DNA of 33,717 bases from NCBI GenBank assembly GCA_004213645.1, contig SGZF01000010.1, positions 1 to 33,717 of the forward strand, in the 5' to 3' direction. The notes below the pieces were generated by a model. The model made no database searches. It saw only the letters and a list, made by a program, of their open reading frames with translations, and had not been told where the DNA came from. Position numbers and translations under genes: made by a program. Source of the stretch: Flavobacteriales bacterium. GTDB lineage: Bacteria > Bacteroidota > Bacteroidia > Flavobacteriales > Flavobacteriaceae. Positions 8,829-14,574 of the stretch are shown piece by piece (position 1 is the first letter of the stretch; each line of letters opens with the position of its first letter).

Positions 8829-9637
8829 AATTTTTGATCTTTATATTCTCCTAGTATTTTAAACTCTTGAGCCATTAATTCAATAATTTTGATTGCTTTT
8901 TGATAATTTTCAATTGAATCAAAAGTAATGTCAACAAAGAATGCATATTTACCAGGTGTTTTAATAACTGGTAGAGATTGAATTTTTGTAAGATTCAATT
9001 TACAATCACTCATCATATTTAATATTGATGCTAGACTCCCTCTTTTATGATCAAGGATAAACTTAAGAGCAGCTTTATTAAAATTTGATATATTTTTCTT
9101 ATTCTTTTCAACTATGACAAATCTTGTCATATTATTCTTAATTGTTTGAATGGAGGAATTCAAAATCTCTAAATCATATATCTCAGCAGCTTCTTTACTA
9201 GCTATTGCTCCAACTCCATAAATTTGATTTTCACTGATTTTTTTTGCAAACAAAGCTGTATCCACGCTTTCAATTAGCTTTATATTTGGATATTTAGTAA
9301 AAAATTTTGTGCACTGAAGTAATGCCATTGGATGAGAATGAACTTCACTTATGTTATTAATACTTTGACCAGAAAGACACATTAGATTATGATCTATACT
9401 AAGGCTATATTCACCAGTAATAGACAAATTATATTCATCAATTAAGGCATAATTAGGAAGTATTGAACCAGCTATAGAGTTCTCAATAGCCATCACACCA
9501 TAATCAGAATCTTCATCAATAACAGACTTAACAAGTTTATCGAAAGTTGAACACTCATTTAATTCGAATGAACTAAAGCACTCAGCTGTCACCTTATGGT
9601 GAAATGATCCTTTAATTCCTTGAATAGATATTTTCAT
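8825..9637 (-). CDS. pheA: Prephenate dehydratase with ACT domain
   Basis: PheA converts prephenate to phenylpyruvate on the route to phenylalanine. Residues 1 to about 178 are the dehydratase: MKISIQGIKGSFHH start, AIENSIAGSI (50-59), and the catalytic TRF at 171-173. Residues about 190-265 are a regulatory ACT domain with GSLASIL (200-206). The family Phe-binding motif ESRP appears here as QSLP (220-223), so Phe feedback may be altered; many homologues could share this and I cannot compare. Chorismate mutase is not fused here but to the DAHP synthase downstream. This is the first structural gene behind the attenuator, whose terminator ends 3 bases before the ATG. Confidence 0.95.
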   Translation of the reverse strand: MKISIQGIKGSFHHKVTAECFSSFELNECSTFDKLVKSVIDEDSDYGVMAIENSIAGSILPNYALIDEYNLSITGEYSLSIDHNLMCLSGQSINNISEVHSHPMALLQCTKFFTKYPNIKLIESVDTALFAKKISENQIYGVGAIASKEAAEIYDLEILNSSIQTIKNNMTRFVIVEKNKKNISNFNKAALKFILDHKRGSLASILNMMSDCKLNLTKIQSLPVIKTPGKYAFFVDITFDSIENYQKAIKIIELMAQEFKILGEYKDQKL

Positions 9638-9639
9638 AT

Positions 9640-9667
9640 AAAAAAAAAGTCCTGATTTGACAGGACT
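9640..9667 (-). terminator. Intrinsic terminator of the pheA attenuator
   Basis: On the minus strand a perfect 7-bp stem AGTCCTG / CAGGACT encloses the 6-base loop TCAAAT and runs straight into nine T residues. It sits between the leader peptide and pheA, with its U-tract almost touching the pheA ATG at 9637. That position is expected for an attenuator rather than for the end of a coding operon. It cannot work on the plus strand because there the A-run precedes the stem. Since the met operon upstream has no other visible terminator, it may also stop read-through from osmC. Confidence 0.9.
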
Positions 9668-9719
9668 ATAATATTTTAATTTTTTATTACATAGTTATCC
9701 TGCCTTCTGGTCTAAGAAG
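9661..9719 (-). promoter_or_regulatory. Phe/Tyr attenuator: pause hairpin and antiterminator arms
   Basis: Three competing pairings can be drawn on the minus-strand RNA. Arms 1:2: CTTCT (9719-9715) with AGAAG (9708-9704), loop of six. Arms 2:3, the antiterminator: CAGGA-TAA-CTAT (9702-9691) with ATAGTCCTG (9669-9661), nine base pairs with the three-base bulge being the leader stop codon. Arms 3:4: the terminator stem, which reuses AGTCCTG. A ribosome stalled on the Phe/Tyr codons would leave arm 2 free and permit the antiterminator. A ribosome reaching the stop codon would cover 9691-9702 and release the terminator. The pairings are seen directly; the mechanism is inferred from classical pheA/trp attenuators. 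Confidence 0.85.
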
Positions 9720-9754
9720 TAGAAATAATAGTAAAAATTAAAATTGTTGCTCAT
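9695..9754 (-). CDS. Phe/Tyr-rich leader peptide of the aromatic attenuator
   Basis: This short reading frame has 19 codons plus TAA and translates as MSNNFNFYYYFYFLDQKAG. Residues 5-13 contain four Phe and four Tyr codons, matching exactly the products made by the genes downstream (pheA, tyrA, DAHPS/CM, aspC). It is too short for standard gene calling. The ATG lies only six bases after a -7 promoter element, so the transcript probably begins at or within a few bases of the start codon. Translation would then be leaderless or nearly so. The stop codon lies inside the antiterminator arm. Phe and Tyr codons of both kinds are used (TTT, TTC, TAT, TAC). Function is inferred from composition, position and the RNA pairings. 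Confidence 0.87.
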   Translation of the reverse strand: MSNNFNFYYYFYFLDQKAG

Positions 9755-9760
9755 AATATA

Positions 9761-9791
9761 CAAAAGTATAATAGGTATCAATAAAAACAAA
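9761..9791 (-). promoter_or_regulatory. Promoter of the pheA attenuator and aromatic operon
   Basis: The minus strand has TTTG (9791-9788), a 19-base spacer, and TACTTTTG (9768-9761), a full match to the Bacteroidota promoter consensus TTTG / TAnnTTTG. It lies just after the osmC-like stop at 9801 and six bases before the leader peptide ATG. The same -7 octamer TACTTTTG is used for metK. Confidence 0.85.
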
Positions 9792-9800
9792 CTTTTTATC

Positions 9801-10229
9801 CTATTTTTTGACTAAAGACCCATTGAGATAAATTGAGTGCTCTATTAAAGTTGACTTCTCAAGGTTTTTAGAAACTGAACAATATTTGTCAAAGCTTAAA
9901 GCTGCAGCACGTATAATTTTATCACTTGGAATATTACCTTCAATATATAATTTAACATGTATTCTTTTCCAGGGTTTACCTGGTGTAGACTCTCTTTCCC
10001 CTTCTACCTCCATTTTATATGAATCTGGATCTAGTTTTTGTTTTTCTAATATTGATATAACATCTATACTACTACATCCAGCTACTCCCATTAATAATAA
10101 CTCCATTGGACTTGCCCCTTGGACATTATAATCTGGAGAATATTTTCGATCTAGTAAAACCTTGTGTCCATTTTCATTTGAAAGTTCAAATAAATACTTG
10201 TCATTAATTCTGTCTAAATAAATTGCCAT
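9801..10229 (-). CDS. OsmC/Ohr family protein
   Basis: This 142-aa protein of the OsmC superfamily has the pattern SPMELLLMGVAGCSSIDVISILEKQ (about 40-64), with the central helix cysteine at the usual peroxidatic position. The second family cysteine appears in FDKYCSVSKNLEKS near the C-terminus. Members reduce organic hydroperoxides or act on small thiol compounds. Its ATG shares one base with the metX stop (TAATG), so it is made as part of the metK-metY-metX operon. I infer a role tied to sulfur metabolism or thiol stress, but no substrate can be assigned. It is the last gene before the aromatic attenuator. Confidence 0.85.
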   Translation of the reverse strand: MAIYLDRINDKYLFELSNENGHKVLLDRKYSPDYNVQGASPMELLLMGVAGCSSIDVISILEKQKLDPDSYKMEVEGERESTPGKPWKRIHVKLYIEGNIPSDKIIRAAALSFDKYCSVSKNLEKSTLIEHSIYLNGSLVKK

Positions 10230-11194
10230 TATTTTAAAATTTTAATAAAGATATCTGAAATTTGTTTTGTTTCAATTAAAAAAGCATCATGACCATGAAT
10301 TGATTCAATAATATGGTTTTCAATTTTTACATCTTGTTTTTTTAGCCTTGAGGTAGTAATTTTATCTTCATCATGTAAAAAGAAAATATCTGAGTCTACC
10401 GATATTATATGAATTTCAGATTTTGATGGTTTTATCATAGACTCTAAACTTAAATCATCTCTTGTAATATCTGCAGATCTTAAAAGATTATTTAAGAATT
10501 TATAAGAATTAAGACTAAATCTTTGATTAAGTTTTACCGCATGGTGATCAAGCCATGATTCAACATTATATATTTCTTTTTCAATATTCTTTGATCTTGA
10601 GAATCTTTGATTAAGAGACTCAGGTGTTCTATAAAATAACATTGCATGAATTCTAGCATCTCCAACAGGATCACTTGAGTTTTTTAGAATTCTATCCTGC
10701 AAAAAGGTATTAGCTATCAACCAGTCATTTGCTTTCCAATCAGAAGCAACAGGAATAATCTTATCTGCAATATCGTTCTTGATAGCTGCCATTTCCCATG
10801 TTAGACATCCTCCTATAGATCCACCTATTATTGCATATAGTTTAGAAATTTTTAATTTATCCAAAACTTTAATAAAGAGATGTGCAATATCCCCTAAATT
10901 TAATTTAATTCCATAATCAAAGTTATTTTCATTAAATCCATTTCCTGGTATATTAATACATAATACAGTGTATTTATTTAAATCAATTGCTTTTTGAAAA
11001 CCTACAATCTCACTCCACCATCCATCTTTCCCGCAGACAAGTGAATTCCCAGTTAACGCATGATTAATAAGAATAATAGGAGCAGTGCCTAATTTATTTC
11101 CAAAAAACTGATAGGTTAATTGAAAACTTTGAGTTTTATCCCCTGATGAGAGTTCAAAGTTTTCAATTACTATCTTTTTTAATTCATCTTTCAA
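10229..11194 (-). CDS. metX: Homoserine O-acetyltransferase (MetX-type alpha/beta hydrolase)
   Basis: MetX activates homoserine, usually with acetyl-CoA, for direct sulfhydrylation. The alpha/beta hydrolase fold shows INHALTGNS (43-51, oxyanion region), nucleophile Ser126 in GGSIGG (family GGSMGG), an acidic residue in VDSDIFF (Asp269 likely) and the catalytic His302 in GHDAF. At 321 aa it is shorter than the common 350-380 aa, apparently through a compact lid. Acetyl rather than succinyl donor is assumed from the metY partner. It lies 3 bases after metY, with the osmC-like gene overlapping its stop. Other alpha/beta hydrolases are a weak alternative given the context. Confidence 0.88.
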   Translation of the reverse strand: MKDELKKIVIENFELSSGDKTQSFQLTYQFFGNKLGTAPIILINHALTGNSLVCGKDGWWSEIVGFQKAIDLNKYTVLCINIPGNGFNENNFDYGIKLNLGDIAHLFIKVLDKLKISKLYAIIGGSIGGCLTWEMAAIKNDIADKIIPVASDWKANDWLIANTFLQDRILKNSSDPVGDARIHAMLFYRTPESLNQRFSRSKNIEKEIYNVESWLDHHAVKLNQRFSLNSYKFLNNLLRSADITRDDLSLESMIKPSKSEIHIISVDSDIFFLHDEDKITTSRLKKQDVKIENHIIESIHGHDAFLIETKQISDIFIKILK

Positions 11195-11197
11195 TAT

Positions 11198-12469
11198 TTA
11201 CACAGATTTGATTGCATTTTTCAAGTCATCAATCAAGTCATCTGGATCTTCAAGACCAATACTCAATCGAACTAAATCAGAAGTTACTCCTGTTGACTTT
11301 TGTTGCTCATCGTTTAACTGTTGATGTGTAGTACTTGAGGGGTGAATAATTAAAGACTTAGAATCTCCAAAATTGGCAAGTAAAGAAAATATTTTAGTAC
11401 TATCAGTTAATTTTTTTGCAGAATCAAATCCACCTTTTAATCCAAATGTTACAATTCCACTTTGACCATCTTTCAAATATTTTTGAGATAAGTCATAATA
11501 TTTTGAGGACTTAAGACCAGGGTAATTGACCCAAGCAACTTGACTTTGTTTCTCTAACCACTCTGCAACCTTTAGTGCATTCTTAGAATGTTGTTTAATT
11601 CTAACGGATAAGGTCTCTAATCCCTGTATTGTTTGAAAACAATTGAAGGGACTTGGAGCACTTCCAAGATCTCTCAAACCTTCAATCCTAACCTTAGCAA
11701 TAAAGGCTGCTGGACCTAATACATCATGGTAAACTAACCCATGATATCCTGCGGATGGTTCTGTAAATTCATCAAATAATCCACTACTCCAGTCAAAATT
11801 ACCAGCATCAATTATTATTCCCCCAATTGAGGTTCCATTACCTGTAATATATTTAGTAGTAGAATGAATAACAATATCAGCACCGTAATTTATAGGTTTT
11901 AACAAATATGGAGTAGCGACCGTATTATCTACAATTAGAGGCAACTTAGCTTTTTTTGCAATTTTTGAAATTGATTCAATATCTAATACATCTAACTTTG
12001 GATTTCCCATACTTTCAATATAAATAGCTCTAGTATTTTCATTAATTGCCTCAGAAAAACTATCAACCTTGTTAGGATCAACAAAAGTTGTTGTTATTCC
12101 ATATCTAGGTAATGTTACATTAAACAAGTTATATGTCCCGCCATAAAGGCTATTTGAAGATACAATATGATCACCTGTCTTTAAAAGTGTCAATAATGTT
12201 GTAGCTAAAGCTGCTGAACCAGATGATGTAGCAACCGCAGCTATACCTCCCTCTAAAGATGCTAACCTTTGCTCAAGGACATCTGCTGTGGGATTATTAA
12301 GTCTTGTATATATATACCCAGGTTCAGCAAGTGAAAATAATTTTGCTGCATGGTCAGTATCATCAAAAACATATGATGTTGTTTGATATATTGGAACTGC
12401 TCTAGTTCCCTCTGTTTTTGTTGTGTTATGCCCAGCATGTAAGGCTAGGGTTTGATCATTTTGACTCAT
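11198..12469 (-). CDS. metY: O-acetylhomoserine sulfhydrylase (PLP enzyme)
   Basis: MetY condenses O-acetylhomoserine with sulfide to give homocysteine, bypassing cystathionine. The 423-aa length is typical of this class, being longer than cystathionine gamma-synthases (about 380-400). Landmarks are ALHAGH (9-14), TRLNNPTADVLEQRLASLEGG (55-75), SGSAAL (83-88), DNTVATPYL (181-189) and the Schiff-base Lys206 in HSTTKYITGNG. The start ATG overlaps the metK stop (ATGA) and metX follows after 3 bases, which supports the sulfhydrylation route over transsulfuration. Confidence 0.94.
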   Translation of the reverse strand: MSQNDQTLALHAGHNTTKTEGTRAVPIYQTTSYVFDDTDHAAKLFSLAEPGYIYTRLNNPTADVLEQRLASLEGGIAAVATSSGSAALATTLLTLLKTGDHIVSSNSLYGGTYNLFNVTLPRYGITTTFVDPNKVDSFSEAINENTRAIYIESMGNPKLDVLDIESISKIAKKAKLPLIVDNTVATPYLLKPINYGADIVIHSTTKYITGNGTSIGGIIIDAGNFDWSSGLFDEFTEPSAGYHGLVYHDVLGPAAFIAKVRIEGLRDLGSAPSPFNCFQTIQGLETLSVRIKQHSKNALKVAEWLEKQSQVAWVNYPGLKSSKYYDLSQKYLKDGQSGIVTFGLKGGFDSAKKLTDSTKIFSLLANFGDSKSLIIHPSSTTHQQLNDEQQKSTGVTSDLVRLSIGLEDPDDLIDDLKNAIKSV

Positions 12470-13719
12470 AATTTAAGTGTTTTAATTAATTGATTTACAT
12501 ACTCTAATTTTTCCCAAGGGAATAGTTCAACCTCAATTTTTTTAACTCCAGAGTATTTAGAATTAAATGTCTTGGTTTTTTTTTCAGATTTTCTACCCAT
12601 ATGACCATATGATGCAGTCTCAATATATATAGGGTCTCTAAGTTTGAATCTTGATTCTATCGAGTGAGGTTTTAAATCAAATATTTCGTTTACTATTTCC
12701 GATAGTTCATAATCTGAAGTTTTAACTTTAGACTTTCCACAAGTGTCTATATTGAGTGATACCGGTTCAGCAACTCCAATAGCATAGCCAAGTTGGATTA
12801 AAATTTCATCAGATACTCCAGCTTTTACAAGATTTTTTGAAATATGTCTAGCTGCATATGCTGCACTTCTGTCAACTTTACTTGGATCTTTTCCGCTAAA
12901 AGCACCTCCTCCATGAGCTCCTCTACCTCCGTATGTGTCAATTATAATTTTTCGACCAGTCATACCAGTATCACCATGTGGACCACCAATGACAAATTTT
13001 CCTGTTGGATTTACATAGAATTTAATATTATCATTAAATAATTTTTGAATTTCAGGTGAATATGTATCTCTTACTATTGGGATTAAAATTTCAATTATAT
13101 CTTCCCTAATTTTATTTAACATTTTCTCATCATTAATATCGAATTCATCATGTTGAGTTGAAACAACAATTGTATCTATTCTTAACGGCATATCATTATC
13201 GTCATACTCAATAGTTACCTGAGATTTTGAATCTGGCCTTAAATAAGGAATTTCCTTAGACCTTCTAAGTTTTGAAAGCTCCAGTAAAAGTCTATTTGCA
13301 ATGTCCAAAGTTAGAGGAATTGAATTTTCAGTTTCATTACATGCATAACCAAACATTATTCCTTGATCACCCGCTCCTTGTTCTTCTTTTATTTTTCTTT
13401 CTACTCCTCTAAGAATGTCATCTGATTGCTCATGAATTAAAGACATTACAGCACATGATTCTCCAGAAAACTTATATAGATCATTGTTATAACCAATATC
13501 CTTTATTACATTTCTAGCTATATCTTGAACATCTATATAAGTATTACTTGTTACTTCCCCAGATAGTATAACTTGACCAGTTGTTACAAGAGTTTCGCAA
13601 GCTACTTTACTATTAGGGTCAAATGCTAGAAAGTTATCTAGTATACCATCACTAATTTGATCTGATACTTTATCTGGATGTCCTTCACTAACTGATTCGG
13701 ACGTAAATAAATACGACAT
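12466..13719 (-). CDS. metK: S-adenosylmethionine synthetase
   Basis: MetK makes SAM from methionine and ATP, releasing PPi and Pi. The 417-aa protein contains ESVSEGHPDKVSDQISD (8-24) with the ATP-site His, the signature GAGDQGIMFGYA, the flexible-loop region, GPHGDTGMTGRKII and the phosphate-binding GGGAFSGKDPSKVDRSAAY. All three tandem MetK domains appear complete. It heads the metK-metY-metX-osmC operon and has a SAM-II type aptamer in its 5' leader, so its product probably represses its own synthesis. The PPi it releases is a possible substrate for the membrane pyrophosphatase encoded nearby, though that is a general link. Confidence 0.97.
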   Translation of the reverse strand: MSYLFTSESVSEGHPDKVSDQISDGILDNFLAFDPNSKVACETLVTTGQVILSGEVTSNTYIDVQDIARNVIKDIGYNNDLYKFSGESCAVMSLIHEQSDDILRGVERKIKEEQGAGDQGIMFGYACNETENSIPLTLDIANRLLLELSKLRRSKEIPYLRPDSKSQVTIEYDDNDMPLRIDTIVVSTQHDEFDINDEKMLNKIREDIIEILIPIVRDTYSPEIQKLFNDNIKFYVNPTGKFVIGGPHGDTGMTGRKIIIDTYGGRGAHGGGAFSGKDPSKVDRSAAYAARHISKNLVKAGVSDEILIQLGYAIGVAEPVSLNIDTCGKSKVKTSDYELSEIVNEIFDLKPHSIESRFKLRDPIYIETASYGHMGRKSEKKTKTFNSKYSGVKKIEVELFPWEKLEYVNQLIKTLKL

Positions 13720-13734
13720 AGATTTAAATTAATG

Positions 13735-13755
13735 AAAAAAAATGAGTGATTGCAA
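13735..13755 (-). promoter_or_regulatory. Possible expression platform of the metK riboswitch
   Basis: Downstream of the aptamer the minus strand has TTGCAATCA (13755-13747), perfectly complementary to TGATTGCAA (13802-13794) within the aptamer, and then eight T residues (13742-13735). A second pairing, ATTGC with GCAAT enclosing AGTAA/TTACT, is also possible. The segment can therefore switch partners, but I could not assign by eye which fold goes with SAM binding, nor whether control is by termination or by translation. Confidence 0.45.
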
Positions 13756-13767
13756 GTAAAAAGAATT

Positions 13768-13822
13768 ACTGCTTTAGCAATTTTTTTTAGAGGTTGCAAT
13801 CAGTCAAATCCTTCCTCTGTTA
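13768..13822 (-). promoter_or_regulatory. SAM-II type riboswitch aptamer
   Basis: The minus strand carries stem P1 AGAGG (13818-13814) / CCTCT (13793-13789), the conserved loop GATTTGACTGATTGCAA, an A-rich linker, and GCTAAAGCAGT. P2 of the pseudoknot can form between ACTG (13804-13801) and CAGT (13771-13768). The order and the strings GATTTGAC, ATTGCAA and GCTAAA match the SAM-II class as I know it, including the PDB 2QWY aptamer. SAM-II is known in Proteobacteria and Bacteroidota upstream of methionine genes. The 5' loop is about three bases longer than in that example. The gene it controls, metK, makes the ligand. Confidence 0.83.
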
Positions 13823-13826
13823 GATA

Positions 13827-13856
13827 CAAAAGTAAATAAAAAAAAATTATTTCAAA
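13827..13856 (-). promoter_or_regulatory. Promoter of the metK-metY-metX-osmC operon
   Basis: On the minus strand TTTG (13856-13853), an 18-base spacer and TACTTTTG (13834-13827) match the Bacteroidota consensus at both elements. Transcription would start about 5-8 bases downstream, placing the SAM-II aptamer at the very 5' end of the transcript. Confidence 0.8.
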
Positions 13857-13903
13857 TTATTCTTCTTTTTTCTTTAAAAAAAACCTGTTATTTTGCTTAA
13901 ATT

Positions 13904-14506
13904 ATGAGAATAGCAATTGCAGGAAATATAGGATCAGGAAAAACAAGTCTTACAAAACAACTTTCTAAAAGCTTAAAATACAAGCCATACTATGAAGATG
14001 TCATTGCAAATCCATATCTAGATGATTTCTACAATCATATGGAAAGATGGTCATTCAATCTTCAAATATATTTTTTAAATAGCAGGTTTAAGCAGCTAGT
14101 TACAATTGATAAAAGTAAAGAGAATGTTATTCAAGATAGAACTATATATGAAGATGCTTTTATTTTTGCACCTAACCTGAATTCCATGGGATTAATGCCA
14201 CAAAGAGATTATGAAAATTATCTATCTCTTTTTGATACTATGCTTGATTTAGTAAAGCCACCTGACTTACTAGTTTACCTTCAGAGTAGCATACCAAATC
14301 TTGTAAATAAAATTCACAAGAGAGGAAGAGATTATGAAAAGACTATTAGCATTGAATACCTAAGTAGGCTTAATGAGAGATATGAAGCTTGGGTTACTAA
14401 TTATGACAGTGGTAAAATTCTTAAAATTAATGTTGATGATCTTGATTTTGTTGAAAATAAATCTGATTATGAAACTATATTAAATCTAATTAAAAAAGAA
14501 CTTTAA
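13904..14506 (+). CDS. Deoxynucleoside kinase
   Basis: This 200-aa nucleoside salvage kinase of the dNK/dCK/dGK family has Walker A GNIGSGKTS (7-15), the substrate-site YYEDVIANPYLDDFY, the DRT motif in QDRTIYEDAFIF (about 78-89), and an Arg-rich lid KRGRDYEKT (about 143-151). It phosphorylates deoxynucleosides with ATP; which base is preferred is not readable from the sequence. Its start lies in the gap shared with the metK promoter, facing the other way. I could not find a complete promoter for it; TTATTTTG about 8 bases before the ATG is one base short of the -7 consensus. hppA follows after 68 bases with its own promoter. Confidence 0.9.
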   Translation: MRIAIAGNIGSGKTSLTKQLSKSLKYKPYYEDVIANPYLDDFYNHMERWSFNLQIYFLNSRFKQLVTIDKSKENVIQDRTIYEDAFIFAPNLNSMGLMPQRDYENYLSLFDTMLDLVKPPDLLVYLQSSIPNLVNKIHKRGRDYEKTISIEYLSRLNERYEAWVTNYDSGKILKINVDDLDFVENKSDYETILNLIKKEL

Positions 14507-14524
14507 TTTCATCTTTCTTAATAT

Positions 14525-14559
14525 TTTGGCCCACCATTTTTATCATTGTATTATATTTG
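14525..14559 (+). promoter_or_regulatory. Promoter of hppA
   Basis: TTTG (14525-14528), a 23-base spacer and TATATTTG (14552-14559) match the Bacteroidota consensus, with the spacing at the upper end of the accepted range. The hppA ATG follows 15 bases later, so the 5' leader would be about ten bases. Confidence 0.65.
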
Positions 14560-14574
14560 AAAAAAATTTAAAAA

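Noticed and set aside
13747-13788. Plus-strand hairpin ATTGC...GCAAT followed by eight T, as a terminator
   Set aside because: No plus-strand gene lies upstream to terminate; the bases are better explained as part of the minus-strand metK riboswitch leader.
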